Of a stretch of 64,000 nucleotides of DNA, positions 12,401 through 26,060 are shown one piece after another (position 1 is the stretch's first letter; every line of letters begins with the position of its first letter). The stretch spans positions 178,186 to 242,185 of the forward strand of contig JBAIAA010001606.1 of the NCBI GenBank assembly GCA_037893245.1. Reading direction: 5' to 3'. The notes under the pieces were generated by a model. It saw nothing but the letters and a program-made list of their open reading frames with translations, was not told the DNA's origin and made no database searches. The stretch is from Crossaster papposus. Its lineage: Eukaryota > Echinodermata > Asteroidea > Velatida > Solasteridae. The position numbers were made by a program, and so were the translations under genes.

Positions 12401-14228
12401 CATCAGGTGTTTATTTCTTATGCACACTTCTTTCCCTTTACATATTTCGTATGCACACTTCTTTCCCTTTACATATTTCTTATGCACACTTCTTTCCCTT
12501 TACATATTTCTTATGCACACTTCTTTCCCTTTACATATTTCTTATGCACACTTCTTTCCCTTTACATATTTCTTATGCACACTTCTTTCCCTTTACATAT
12601 TTCTTATGCACACTTCTTTCCCTTTACATATTTCTTATGCACACTTCTTTCCCTTTACATATTTCTTATGCACACTTCTTTCCCTTTACATATTTCTTAT
12701 GCACACTTCTTTCCCTTTACATATTTCTTATGCACACTTCTTTCCCTTTACATATTTCTTATGCACACTTCTTTCCCTTTACATATTTAACTCGAGGGCT
12801 TGTTCCGACATCAGGTGTTTATTTCTTATGCACACTTCTTTCCCTTTACATATTTCTTATGCACACTTCTTTCCCTTTACATATTTCTGATGCACACTTC
12901 TTTCCCTTTACATATTTAACTCGAGGGCTTGTTCCGACATCAGGTGTTTATTTCTTATGCACACTTCTTTCCCTTTACATATTTCTTATGCACACTTCTT
13001 TCCCTTTACATATTTCTTATGCACACTTCTTTCCCTTTACATATTTCTTATGCACACTTCTTTCCCTTTACATATTTAACTCGAGGGCTTGTTCCGACAT
13101 CAGGTGTTTATTTCTTATGCACACTTCTTTCCCTTTACATATTTCTTATGCACACTTCTTACCCTTTACATATTTCTTATGCACACTTCTTTCCCTTTAC
13201 ATATTTAACTCGAGGGCTTGTTCCGACATCAGGTGTTTATTTCTTATGCACACTTCTTTCCCTTTACATATTTCTTATGCACACTTCTTTCCCTTTACAT
13301 ATTTCTTATGCACACTTCTTTCCCTTTACATATTTCTTATGCACACTTCTTTCCCTTTACATATTTCTTATGCACACTTCTTTCCCTTTACATATTTCTT
13401 ATGCACACTTCTTTCCCTTTACATATTTTTTATGCACATTTCTTTCCCTTTACATATTTAACTCGAGGGCTTGTTCCGACATCAGGTGTTTATTTCTTAT
13501 GCACACTTCTTTCCCTTTACATATTTCTTATGCACACTTCTTTCCCTTTACATATTTAACTCGAGGGCTTGTTCCGACATCAGGTGTTTATTTCTTATGC
13601 ACACTTCTTTCCCTTTACATATTTCTTATGCACACTTCTTTCCCTTTACATATTTCTTATGCACACTTCTTTCCCTTTACATATTTCTTATGCACACTTC
13701 TTTCCCTTTACATATTTAACTCGAGGGCTTGTTCCGACATCAGGTGTTTATTTCTTATGCACACTTCTTTCCCTTTACATATTTCTTATGCACACTTCTT
13801 TCTCTTTACATATTTAACTCGAGGGCTTGTTCCGACATCAGGTGTTTATTTCTTATGCACACTTCTTTCCCTTTACATATTTCTTATGCACACTTCTTTC
13901 CCTTTACATATTTCTTATGCACACTTCTTTCCCTGTACTTATTTCTTATGCACACTTCTTTCCCTTTACATATTTCTTATGCACACTTCTTTCCCTTTAC
14001 ATATTTAACTCGAGGGCTTGTTCCGACATCAGGTGTTTATTTCTTATGCACACTTCTTTCCCTTTACATATTTCTTATGCACACTTCTTTCCCTTTACAT
14101 ATTTCTTATGCACACTTCTTTCCCTTTACATATTTCTTATGCACACTTCTTTCCCTTTACATATTTCTTATGCACACTTCTTTCCCTTTACATATTTCTT
14201 ATGCACACTTCTTTCCCTTTACATATTT

Positions 14229-17200
14229 AACTCGAGGGCTTGTTCCGACATCAGGTGTTTATTTCTTATGCACACTTCTTTCCCTTTACATATTTCTTAT
14301 GCACACTTCTTTCCCTTTACATATTTCTTATGCACACTTCTTTCCCTTTACATATTTAACTCGAGGGCTTGTTCCGACATCAGGTGTTTATTTCTTATGC
14401 ACACTTCTTTCCCTTTACATATTTCTTATGCACACTTCTTTCCCTTTACATATTTCTTATGCACACTTCTTTCCCTTTACATATTTCTTATGCACACTTC
14501 TTTCCCTTTACATATTTCTTATGCACACTTCTTTCCCTTTACATATTTCTTATGCACACTTCTTTCCCTTTACATATTTCTTATGCACACTTCTTTCCCT
14601 TTACATATTTCTTATGCACACTTCTTTCCCTTTACATATTTCTTATGCACACTTCTTTCCCTTTACATATTTCTTATGCACACTTCTTTCCCTTTACATA
14701 TTTCTTATGCACACTTCTTTCCCTTTACATATTTCTTATGCACACTTCTTTCCCTTTACATATTTAACTCGAGGGCTTGTTCCGACATCAGGTGTTTATT
14801 TCTTATGCACACTTCTTTCCCTTTACATATTTCTTATGCACACTTCTTTCCCTTTACATATTTCTTATGCACACTTCTTTCCCTTTACATATTTAACTCG
14901 AGGGCTTGTTCCGACATCAGGTGTTTATTTCTTATGCACACTTCTTTCCCTTTACATATTTCTTATGCACACTTCTTTCCCTTTACATATTTCTTATGCA
15001 CACTTCTTTCCCTTTACATATTTATTATGCACACTTCTTTCCCTTTACATATTTAACTCGAGGGCTTGTTCCGACATCAGGTGTTTATTTCTTATGCACA
15101 CTTCTTTCCCTTTACATATTTCTTATGCACACTTCTTTCCCTTTACATATTTCTTATGCACACTTCTTTCCCTTTACATATTTAACTCGAGGGCTTGTTC
15201 CGACATCAGGTGTTTATTTCTTATGCACACTTCTTTCCCTTTACATATTTCTTATGCACACTTCTTTCCCTTTACATATTTCTTATGCACACTTCTTTCC
15301 CTTTACATATTTCTTATGCACACTTCTTTCCCTTTACATATTTCTTATGCACACTTCTTTCCCTTTACATATTTCTTATGCACACTTCTTTCCCTTTACA
15401 TATTTTTTATGCACACTTCTTTCCCTTTACATATTTAACTCGAGGGCTTGTTCCGACATCAGGTGTTTATTTCTTATGCACACTTTTTTCCCTTTACATA
15501 TTTCTTATGCACACTTCTTTCCCTTTACATATTTAACTCGAGGGCTTGTTCCGACATCAGGTGTTTATTTCTTATGCACACTTCTTTCCCTTTACATATT
15601 TCTTATGCACACTTCTTTCCCTTTACATATTTCTTATGCACACTTCTTTCCCTTTACATATTTCTTATGCACACTTCTTTCCCTTTACATATTTAACTCG
15701 AGGGCTTGTTCCGACATCAGGTGTTTATTTCTTATGCACACTTCTTTCCCTTTACATATTTCTTATGCACACTTCTTTCCCTTTACATATTTAACTCGAG
15801 GGCTTGTTCCGACATCAGGTGTTTATTTCTTATGCACACTTTTTTCCCTTTACATATTTCTTATGCACACTTCTTTCCCTTTACATATTTAACTCGAGGG
15901 CTTGTTCCGACATCAGGTGTTTATTTCTTATGCACACTTCTTTCCCTTTACATATTTCTTATGCACACTTCTTTCCCTTTACATATTTCTTATGCACACT
16001 TCTTTCCCTTTACATATTTCTTATGCACACTTCTTTCCCTTTACATATTTCCTATGCACACTTCTTTCCCTTTACATATTTCTTATGCACACTTCTTTCC
16101 CTTTACATATTTCTTATGCACACTTCTTTCCCTTTACATATTTCTTATGCACACTTCTTTCCCTTTACATATTTCTTATGCACACTTCTTTCCCTTTACA
16201 TATTTAACTCGAGGGCTTGTTCCGACATCAGGTGTTTATTTCTTATGCACACTTCTTTCCCTTTACATATTTCTTATGCACACTTCTTTCCCTTTACATA
16301 TTTAACTCGAGGGCTTGTTCCGACATCAGGTGTTTATTTCTTATGCACACTTCCTTCCCTTTACATATTTCTTATGCACACTTCTTTCCCTTTACATATT
16401 TCTTATGCACACTTCTTTCCCTTTACATATTTAACTCGAGGGCTTGTTCCGACATCAGGTGTTTATTTCTTATGCACACTTCTTTCCCTTTACATATTTC
16501 TTATGCACAATTCTTTCCCTTTACATATTTCTTATGCACACTTCTTTCCCTTTACATATTTCTTATGCACAATTCTTTCCCTTTACATATTTCTTATGCA
16601 CACTTCTTTCCCTTTACATATTTCTTATGCACACTTCTTTCCCTTTACATATTTCTTATGCACACTTCTTTCCCTTTACATATTTAACTCGAGGGCTTGT
16701 TCCGACATCAGGTGTTTATTTCTGATGCACACTTCTTTCCCTTTACATATTTCTTATGCACACTTCTTTCCCTTTACATATTTAACTCGAGGGCTTGTTC
16801 CGACATCAGGTGTTTATTTCTTATGCACACTTCTTTCCCTTTACATATTTCTTATGCACACTTCTTTCCCTTTACATATTTCTTATGCACACTTCTTTCC
16901 CTTTACATATTTAACTCGAGGGCTTGTTCCGACATCAGGTGTTTATTTCTTATGCACACTTCTTTCCCTTTACATATTTCTTATGCACACTTCTTTCCCT
17001 TTACATATTTCTTATGCACACTTCTTTCCCTTTACATATTTAACTCGAGGGCTTGTTCCGACATCAGGTGTTTATTTCTTATGCACACTTCTTTCCCTTT
17101 ACATATTTCTTATGCACACTTCTTTCCCTTTACATATTTCTTATGCACACTTCTTTCCCTTTACATATTTCTTATGCACACTTCTTTCCCTTTACATATT

Positions 17201-19596
17201 TCTTATGCACACTTCTTTCCCTTTACATATTTCTTATGCACACTTCTTTCCCTTTACATATTTCTTATGCACACTTCTTTCCCTTTACATATTTCTTATG
17301 CACACTTCTTTCCCTTTACATATTTCTTATGCACACTTCTTTCCCTTTACATATTTCTTATGCACACTTCTTTCCCTTTACATATTTCTTATGCACACTT
17401 CTTTCCCTTTACATATTTCTTATGCACACTTCTTTCCCTTTACATATTTAACTCGAGGGCTTGTTCCGACATCAGGTGTTTATTTCTTATGCACACTTCT
17501 TTCCCTTTACATATTTCTTATGCACACTTCTTTCCCTTTACATATTTCTTATGCACACTTCTTTCCCTTTACATATTTAACTCGAGGGCTTGTTCCGACA
17601 TCAGGTGTTTATTTCTTATGCACACTTCTTTCCCTTTACATATTTCTTATGCACACTTCTTTCCCTTTACATATTTCTTATGCACACTTCTTTCCCTTTA
17701 CATATTTATTATGCACACTTCTTTCCCTTTACATATTTAACTCGAGGGCTTGTTCCGACATCAGGTGTTTATTTCTTATGCACACTTCTTTCCCTTTACA
17801 TATTTCTTATGCACACTTCTTTCCCTTTACATATTTCTTATGCACACTTCTTTCCCTTTACATATTTAACTCGAGGGCTTGTTCCGACATCAGGTGTTTA
17901 TTTCTTATGCACACTTCTTTCCCTTTACATATTTCTTATGCACACTTCTTTCCCTTTACATATTTCTTATGCACACTTCTTTCCCTTTACATATTTCTTA
18001 TGCACACTTCTTTCCCTTTACATATTTCTTATGCACACTTCTTTCCCTTTACATATTTCTTATGCACACTTCTTTCCCTTTACATATTTTTTATGCACAC
18101 TTCTTTCCCTTTACATATTTAACTCGAGGGCTTGTTCCGACATCAGGTGTTTATTTCTTATGCACACTTTTTTCCCTTTACATATTTCTTATGCACACTT
18201 CTTTCCCTTTACATATTTAACTCGAGGGCTTGTTCCGACATCAGGTGTTTATTTCTTATGCACACTTCTTTCCCTTTACATATTTCTTATGCACACTTCT
18301 TTCCCTTTACATATTTCTTATGCACACTTCTTTCCCTTTACATATTTCTTATGCACACTTCTTTCCCTTTACATATTTAACTCGAGGGCTTGTTCCGACA
18401 TCAGGTGTTTATTTCTTATGCACACTTCTTTCCCTTTACATATTTCTTATGCACACTTCTTTCCCTTTACATATTTAACTCGAGGGCTTGTTCCGACATC
18501 AGGTGTTTATTTCTTATGCACACTTTTTTCCCTTTACATATTTCTTATGCACACTTCTTTCCCTTTACATATTTAACTCGAGGGCTTGTTCCGACATCAG
18601 GTGTTTATTTCTTATGCACACTTCTTTCCCTTTACATATTTCTTATGCACACTTCTTTCCCTTTACATATTTCTTATGCACACTTCTTTCCCTTTACATA
18701 TTTCTTATGCACACTTCTTTCCCTTTACATATTTCCTATGCACACTTCTTTCCCTTTACATATTTCTTATGCACACTTCTTTCCCTTTACATATTTCTTA
18801 TGCACACTTCTTTCCCTTTACATATTTCTTATGCACACTTCTTTCCCTTTACATATTTCTTATGCACACTTCTTTCCCTTTACATATTTAACTCGAGGGC
18901 TTGTTCCGACATCAGGTGTTTATTTCTTATGCACACTTCTTTCCCTTTACATATTTCTTATGCACACTTCTTTCCCTTTACATATTTAACTCGAGGGCTT
19001 GTTCCGACATCAGGTGTTTATTTCTTATGCACACTTCCTTCCCTTTACATATTTCTTATGCACACTTCTTTCCCTTTACATATTTCTTATGCACACTTCT
19101 TTCCCTTTACATATTTAACTCGAGGGCTTGTTCCGACATCAGGTGTTTATTTCTTATGCACACTTCTTTCCCTTTACATATTTCTTATGCACAATTCTTT
19201 CCCTTTACATATTTCTTATGCACACTTCTTTCCCTTTACATATTTCTTATGCACAATTCTTTCCCTTTACATATTTCTTATGCACACTTCTTTCCCTTTA
19301 CATATTTCTTATGCACACTTCTTTCCCTTTACATATTTCTTATGCACACTTCTTTCCCTTTACATATTTAACTCGAGGGCTTGTTCCGACATCAGGTGTT
19401 TATTTCTGATGCACACTTCTTTCCCTTTACATATTTCTTATGCACACTTCTTTCCCTTTACATATTTAACTCGAGGGCTTGTTCCGACATCAGGTGTTTA
19501 TTTCTTATGCACACTTCTTTCCCTTTACATATTTCTTATGCACACTTCTTTCCCTTTACATATTTAACTCGAGGGCTTGTTCCGACATCAGGTGTT
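14229..19596. repeat. Tandem duplication, period 2,684 bp (14229-16912 and 16913-19596)
   Basis: B starts 14229, 14358, 14895, 15184, 15437, 15695, 16206, 16433 and 16686 all recur 2,684 bp later. Rare monomer variants do too: CACTTTTTT (15486 and 18170), CCTATG (16052 and 18736), CACAATTC twice (16510 and 16572; 19194 and 19256) and the CTGATG that follows B 16686 and B 19370. With so many shared marks and few private ones, this is one of the youngest events in the core. The spacing string departs only at the far end of the second copy. Confidence 0.92.
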
Positions 19597-21250
19597 TATT
19601 TCTTATGCACACTTCTTTCCCTTTACATATTTCTTATGCACACTTCTTTCCCTTTACATATTTCTTATGCACACTTCTTTCCCTTTACATATTTCTTATG
19701 CACACTTCTTTCCCTTTACATATTTAACTCGAGGGCTTGTTCCGACATCAGGTGTTTATTTCTTATGCACACTTCTTTCCATTTACATATTTCTTATGCA
19801 CACTTCTTTCCCTTTACATATTTCTTATGCACACTTCTTTCCCTTTACATATTTCTTATGCACACTTCTTTCCCTTTACATATTTAACTCGAGGGCTTGT
19901 TCCGACATCAGGTGTTTATTTCTTATGCACACTTCTTTCCCTTTACATATTTCTTATGCACACTTCTTTCCCTTTACATATTTCTTATGCACACTTCTTT
20001 CCCTTTACATATTTCTTATGCACACTTCTTTCCCTTTACATATTTCTTATGCACACTTCTTTCCCTTTACATATTTAACTCGAGGGCTTGTTCCGACATC
20101 AGGTGTTTATTTCTTATGCACACTTCTTTCCCTTTACATATTTAACTCGAGGGCTTGTTCCGACATCAGGTGTTTATTTCTTATGCACACTTCTTTCCCT
20201 TTACATATTTCTTATGCACACTTCTTTCCCTTTACATATTTCTTATGCACACTTCTTTCCCTTTACATATTTCTTATGCACACTTCTTTCCCTTTACATA
20301 TTTCTTATGCACACTTCTTTCCCTTTACATATTTCTTATGCACACTTCTTTCCCTTTACATATTTCTTATGCACACTTCTTTCCCTTTACATATTTCTTA
20401 TGCACACTTCTTTCCCTTTACATATTTAACTCGAGGGCTTGTTCCGACATCAGGTGTTTATTTCTGATGCACACTTCTTTCCCTTTACATATTTCTTATG
20501 CACACTTCTTTCCCTTTACATATTTAACTCGAGGGCTTGTTCCGACATCAGGTGTTTATTTCTTATGCACACTTCTTTCCCTTTACATATTTCTTATGCA
20601 CACTTCTTTCCCTTTACATATTTAACTCGAGGGCTTGTTCCGACATCAGGTGTTTATTTCTTATGCACACTTCTTTCCCTTTACCTATTTCTTATGCAAA
20701 CTTCTTTCCCTTTACATATTTCTTATGCACACTTCTTTCCCTTTACATATTTCTTATGCACACTTCTTTCCCTTTTACATATTTAACTCGAGGGCTTGTT
20801 CCGACATCAGGTGTTTATTTCTTATGCACACTTCTTTCCATTTACATATTTCTTATGCACACTTCTTTCCCTTTACATATTTCTTATGCACACTTCTTTC
20901 CCTTTACATATTTCTTATGCACACTTCTTTCCCTTTACATATTTAACTCGAGGGCTTGTTCCGACATCAGGTGTTTATTTCTTATGCACACTTCTTTCCC
21001 TTTACATATTTCTTATGCACACTTCTTTCCCTTTACATATTTCTTATGCACACTTCTTTCCCTTTACATATTTCTTATGCACACTTCTTTCCCTTTACAT
21101 ATTTCTTATGCACACTTCTTTCCCTTTACATATTTAACTCGAGGGCTTGTTCCGACATCAGGTGTTTATTTCTTATGCACACTTCTTTCCCTTTACATAT
21201 TTAACTCGAGGGCTTGTTCCGACATCAGGTGTTTATTTCTTATGCACACT
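19370..21250. repeat. Tandem duplication, period 1,058 bp
   Basis: B starts 19370, 19468, 19566, 19726, 19886, 20077 and 20144 recur at 20428, 20526, 20624, 20785, 20945, 21136 and 21203. The offset is 1,058 bp until a one-base insertion near 20775, then 1,059. CTGATG after the first B and the CCATTTAC monomer (19781 and 20840) are shared. The second copy has private ACCTATTT and ATGCAAAC changes at 20683-20700, the former resembling marks near 9913, 45745 and 50282. Confidence 0.9.
20753..20784. repeat. 32-bp A monomer with one inserted T
   Basis: The pyrimidine tract reads CCCTTTTAC in place of CCCTTTAC, so this unit is 32 bp. It shifts the offset of the 1,058-bp duplication to 1,059 from this point on. 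The counterpart monomer one period upstream is normal, so the insertion followed the duplication. A homopolymer-length sequencing error is a real alternative. Confidence 0.85.
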
Positions 21251-21703
21251 TCTTTCCCTTTACATATTTCTTATGCACACTTCTTTCCCTTTACATATTT
21301 CTAAGGCACACTTCTTTCCCTTTACATATTTCTTATGCACACTTCTTTCCCTTTACATATTTCTTATGCACACTTCTTTCCCTTTACATATTTCTTATGC
21401 ACACTTCTTTCCCTTTACATATTTCTTATGCACACTTCTTTCCCTTTACATATTTCTTATGCACACTTCTTTCCCTTTACATATTTCTTATGCACACTTC
21501 TTTCCCTTTACATATTTCTTATGCACACTTCTTTCCCTTTACATATTTCTTATGCACACTTCTTTCCCTTTACATATTTCTTATGCACACTTCTTTCCCT
21601 TTACATATTTCTTATGCACACTTCTTTCCCTTTACATATTTCTTATGCACACTTCTTTCCCTTTACATATTTCTTATGCACACTTCTTTCCCTTTACATA
21701 TTT
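21239..21703. repeat. Run of 15 A monomers without B
   Basis: This lies between the B starting at 21203 and the B starting at 21704, and is 465 bp or exactly 15 A units. One monomer reads CTAAGGCAC near 21302. An equally long run occurs at 28718-29182, which also holds CGTATG and CCTATG monomers. These are the longest B-free stretches I noticed inside the core; elsewhere 1-12 A units separate B copies. Confidence 0.85.
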
Positions 21704-23599
21704 AACTCGAGGGCTTGTTCCGACATCAGGTGTTTATTTCTTATGCACACTTCTTTCCCTTTACATATTTAACTCGAGGGCTTGTTCCGACATCAGGTGT
21801 TTATTTCTTATGCACACTTCTTTCCCTTTACATATTTCTTATGCACACTTCTTTCCCTTTACATATTTCTTATGCACACTTCTTTCCCTTTACATATTTC
21901 TTATGCACACTTCTTTCCCTTTACATATTTCTTATGCACACTTCTTTCCCTTTACATATTTCTTATGCACACTTCTTTCCCTTTACATATTTCTTATGCA
22001 CACTTCTTTCCCTTTACATATTTCTTATTCACACTTCTTTCCCTTTACATATTTCTTATGCACACTTCTTTCCCTTTACATATTTCTTATGCACACTTCT
22101 TTCCCTTTACATATTTCTTATGCACACTTCTTTCCCTTTACATATTTCTTATGCACACTTCTTTCCCTTTACATATTTAACTCGAGGGCTTGTTCCGACA
22201 TCAGGTGTTTATTTCTTATGCACACTTCTTTCCCTTTACATATTTCTTATGCACACTTCTTTCCCTTTACATATTTCTTATGCACACTTCTTTCCCTTTA
22301 CATATTTCTTATGCACACTTCTTTCCCTTTACATATTTCTTATGCACACTTCTTTCCCTTTACATATTTCTTATGCACACTTCTTTCCCTTTACATATTT
22401 CTTATGCACACTTCTTTCCCTTTACATATTTCTTATGCACACTTCTTTCCCTTTACATATTTCTTATGCACACTTCTTTCCCTTTACATATTTCTTATGC
22501 ACACTTCTTTCCCTTTACATATTTCTTATGCACACTTCTTTCCCTTTACATATTTATTATGCACACTTCTTTCCCTTTACATATTTAACTCGAGGGCTTG
22601 TTCCGACATCAGGTGTTTATTTCTTATGCACACTTCTTTCCCTTTACATATTTAACTCGAGGGCTTGTTCCGACATCAGGTGTTTATTTCTTATGCACAC
22701 TTCTTTCCCTTTACATATTTCTTATGCACACTTCTTTCCCTTAACATATTTCTTATGCACACTTCTTTCCCTTTACATATTTCTTATACACACTTCTTTC
22801 CCTTTACATATTTAACTCGAGGGCTTGTTCCGACATCAGGTGTTTATTTCTTATGCACACTTCTTTCCCTTTACATATTTCTTATGCACACTTCTTTCCC
22901 TTTACATATTTCTTATGCACACTTCTTTCCCTTTACATATTTCTTATGCACACTTCTTTCCCTTTACATATTTCTTATGCACACTTCTTTCCCTTTACAT
23001 ATTTAACTCGAGGGCTTGTTCCGACATCAGGTGTTTATTTCTTATGCACACTTCTTTCTCTTTACATATTTCTTATGCACACTTCTTTCCCTTTACATAT
23101 TTCTTATGCACACTTCTTTCCCTTTACATATTTCTTATGCACACTTCTTTCCCTTTACATATTTCTGATGCACACTTCTTTCCCTTTACATATTTAACTC
23201 GAGGGCTTGTTCCGACATCAGGTGTTTATTTCTTATGCACACTTCTTTCCCTTTACATATTTAACTCGAGGGCTTGTTCCGACATCAGGTGTTTATTTCT
23301 TATGCACACTTCTTTCCCTTTACATATTTAACTCGAGGGCTTGTTCCGACATCAGGTGTTTATTTCTTATGCACACTTCTTTCCCTTTACATATTTCTTA
23401 TGCACACTTCTTTCCCTTTACATATTTCTTATGCACACTTCTTTCCCTTTACATATTTCTTATGCACACTTCTTTCCCTTTACATATTTAACTCGAGGGC
23501 TTGTTCCGACATCAGGTGTTTATTTCTTATGCACACTTCTTTCCCTTTACATATTTCTTATGCACACTTCTTTCCCTTTACATATTTCTTATGCACACT

Positions 23600-26060
23600 T
23601 CTTTCCCTTTACATATTTCTTATGTACACTTCTTTCCCTTTACATATTTCTTATGCACACTTCTTTCCCTTTACATATTTAACTCGAGGGCTTGTTCCGA
23701 CATCAGGTGTTTATTTCTTATGCACACTTCTTTCCCTTTACATATTTAACTCGAGGGCTTGTTCCAACATCAGGTGTTTATTTCTTATGCACACTTCTTT
23801 CCCTTTACATATTTAACTCGAGGGCTTGTTCCGACATCAGGTGTTTATTTCTTATGCACACTTCTGTCCCTTTACATATTTCTTATGCACACTTCTTTCC
23901 CTTTACATATTTCTTATGCACACTTCTTTCCCTTTACATATTTCTTATACACACTTCTTTCCCTTTACATATTTAACTCGAGGGCTTGTTCCGACATCAG
24001 GTGTTTATTTCTTAAGCACACTTCTTTCCCTTTACGCATTTCTTATGCACACTTCTTTCCCTTTACATATTTCTTATGCACACTTCTTTCCCTTTACATA
24101 TTTCTTATGCACACTTCTTTCCCTTTACATATTTCTTATGCACACTTCTTTCCCTTTACATATTTAACTCGAGGGCTTGTTCCGACATCAGGTGTTTATT
24201 TCTTATGCACACTTCTTTCTCTTTACATATTTCTTATGCACACTTCTTTCCCTTTACATATTTCTTATGCACACTTCTTTCCCTTTACATATTTCTTATG
24301 CACACTTCTTTCCCTTTACATATTTCTTATGCACACTTCTTTCCCTTTACATATTTAACTCGAGGGCTTGTTCCGACATCAGGTGTTTATTTCTTATGCA
24401 CACTTCTTTCCCTTTACATATTTAACTCGAGGGCTTGTTCCGACATCAGGTGTTTATTTCTTATGCACACTTCTTTCCCTTTACATATTTAACTCGAGGG
24501 CTTGTTCCGACATCAGGTGTTTATTTCTTATGCACACTTCTTTCCCTTTACATATTTCTTATGCACACTTCTTTCCCTTTACATATTTCTTATGCACACT
24601 TCTTTCCCTTTACATATTTCTTATGCACACTTCTTTCCCTTTACATATTTAACTCGAGGGCTTGTTCCGACATCAGGTGTTTATTTCTTATGCACACTTC
24701 TTTCCCTTTACATATTTCTTATGCACACTTCTTTCCCTTTACATATTTAACTCGAGGGCTTGTTCCGACATCACGTGTTTATTTCGTTTGCACACTTCTT
24801 TCCCTTTACATATTTCTTATGCACACTTCTTTCCCTTTACATATTTCTTATGTACACTTCTTTCCCTTTACATATTTCTTATGCACACTTCTTTCCCTTT
24901 ACATATTTAACTCGAGGGCTTGTTCCGACATCAGGTGTTTATTTCTTATGCACACTTCTTTCCCTTTACATATTTAACTCGAGGGCTTGTTCCAACATCA
25001 GGTGTTTATTTCTTATGCACACTTCTTTCCCTTTACATATTTAACTCGAGGGCTTGTTCCGACATCAGGTGTTTATTTCTTATGCACACTTCTGTCCCTT
25101 TACATATTTCTTATGCACACTTCTTTCCCTTTACATATTTCTTATGCACACTTCTTTCCCTTTACATATTTCTTATACACACTTCTTTCCCTTTACATAT
25201 TTAACTCGAGGGCTTGTTCCGACATCAGGTGTTTATTTCGTATGCACACTTCTTTCCCTTTACGCATTTCTTATGCACACTTCTTTCCCTTTACATATTT
25301 CTTATGCACACTTCTTTCCCTTTACATATTTCTTATGCACACTTCTTTCCCTTTACATATTTCTTATGCACACTTCTTTCCCTTTACATATTTAACTCGA
25401 GGGCTTGTTCCGACATCAGGTGTTTATTTCTTATGCACACTTCTTTCTCTTTACATATTTCTTATGCACACTTCTTTCCCTTTACATATTTCTTATGCAC
25501 ACTTCTTTCCCTTTACATATTTCTTATGCACACTTCTTTCCCTTTACATATTTCTTATGCACACTTCTTTCCCTTTACATATTTAACTCGAGGGCTTGTT
25601 CCGACATCAGGTGTTTATTTCTTATGCACACTTCTTTCCCTTTACATATTTAACTCGAGGGCTTGTTCCGACATCAGGTGTTTATTTCTTATGCACACTT
25701 CTTTCCCTTTACATATTTAACTCGAGGGCTTGTTCCGACATCAGGTGTTTATTTCTTATGCACACTTCTTTCCCTTTACATATTTCTTATGCACACTTCT
25801 TTCCCTTTACATATTTCTTATGCACACTTCTTTCCCTTTACATATTTCTTATGCACACTTCTTTCCCTTTACATATTTAACTCGAGGGCTTGTTCCGACA
25901 TCAGGTGTTTATTTCTTATGCACACTTCTTTCCCTTTACATATTTCTTATGCACACTTCTTTCCCTTTACATATTTAACTCGAGGGCTTGTTCCGACATC
26001 ACGTGTTTATTTCGTTTGCACACTTCTTTCCCTTTACATATTTCTTATGCACACTTCTTT
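23600..26060. repeat. Tandem duplication, period 1,228 bp
   Basis: Six rare variants recur at exactly 1,228 bp: ATGTACAC (23625 and 24853), CCAACATC in B (23766 and 24994), CTTCTGTCCC (23866 and 25094), TTATACAC (near 23949 and 25177), ACGCATTT (24036 and 25264) and CACGTG in B (24774 and 26002). The left border lies between 23546 and 23625 and the right border between 26002 and 26081, from absence of the next expected marker. The block contains a 67-bp dimer run (B starts 24357, 24424, 24491 and the copy at 25585, 25652, 25719); a similar run at 23196, 23263, 23330 lies just upstream. Confidence 0.92.
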
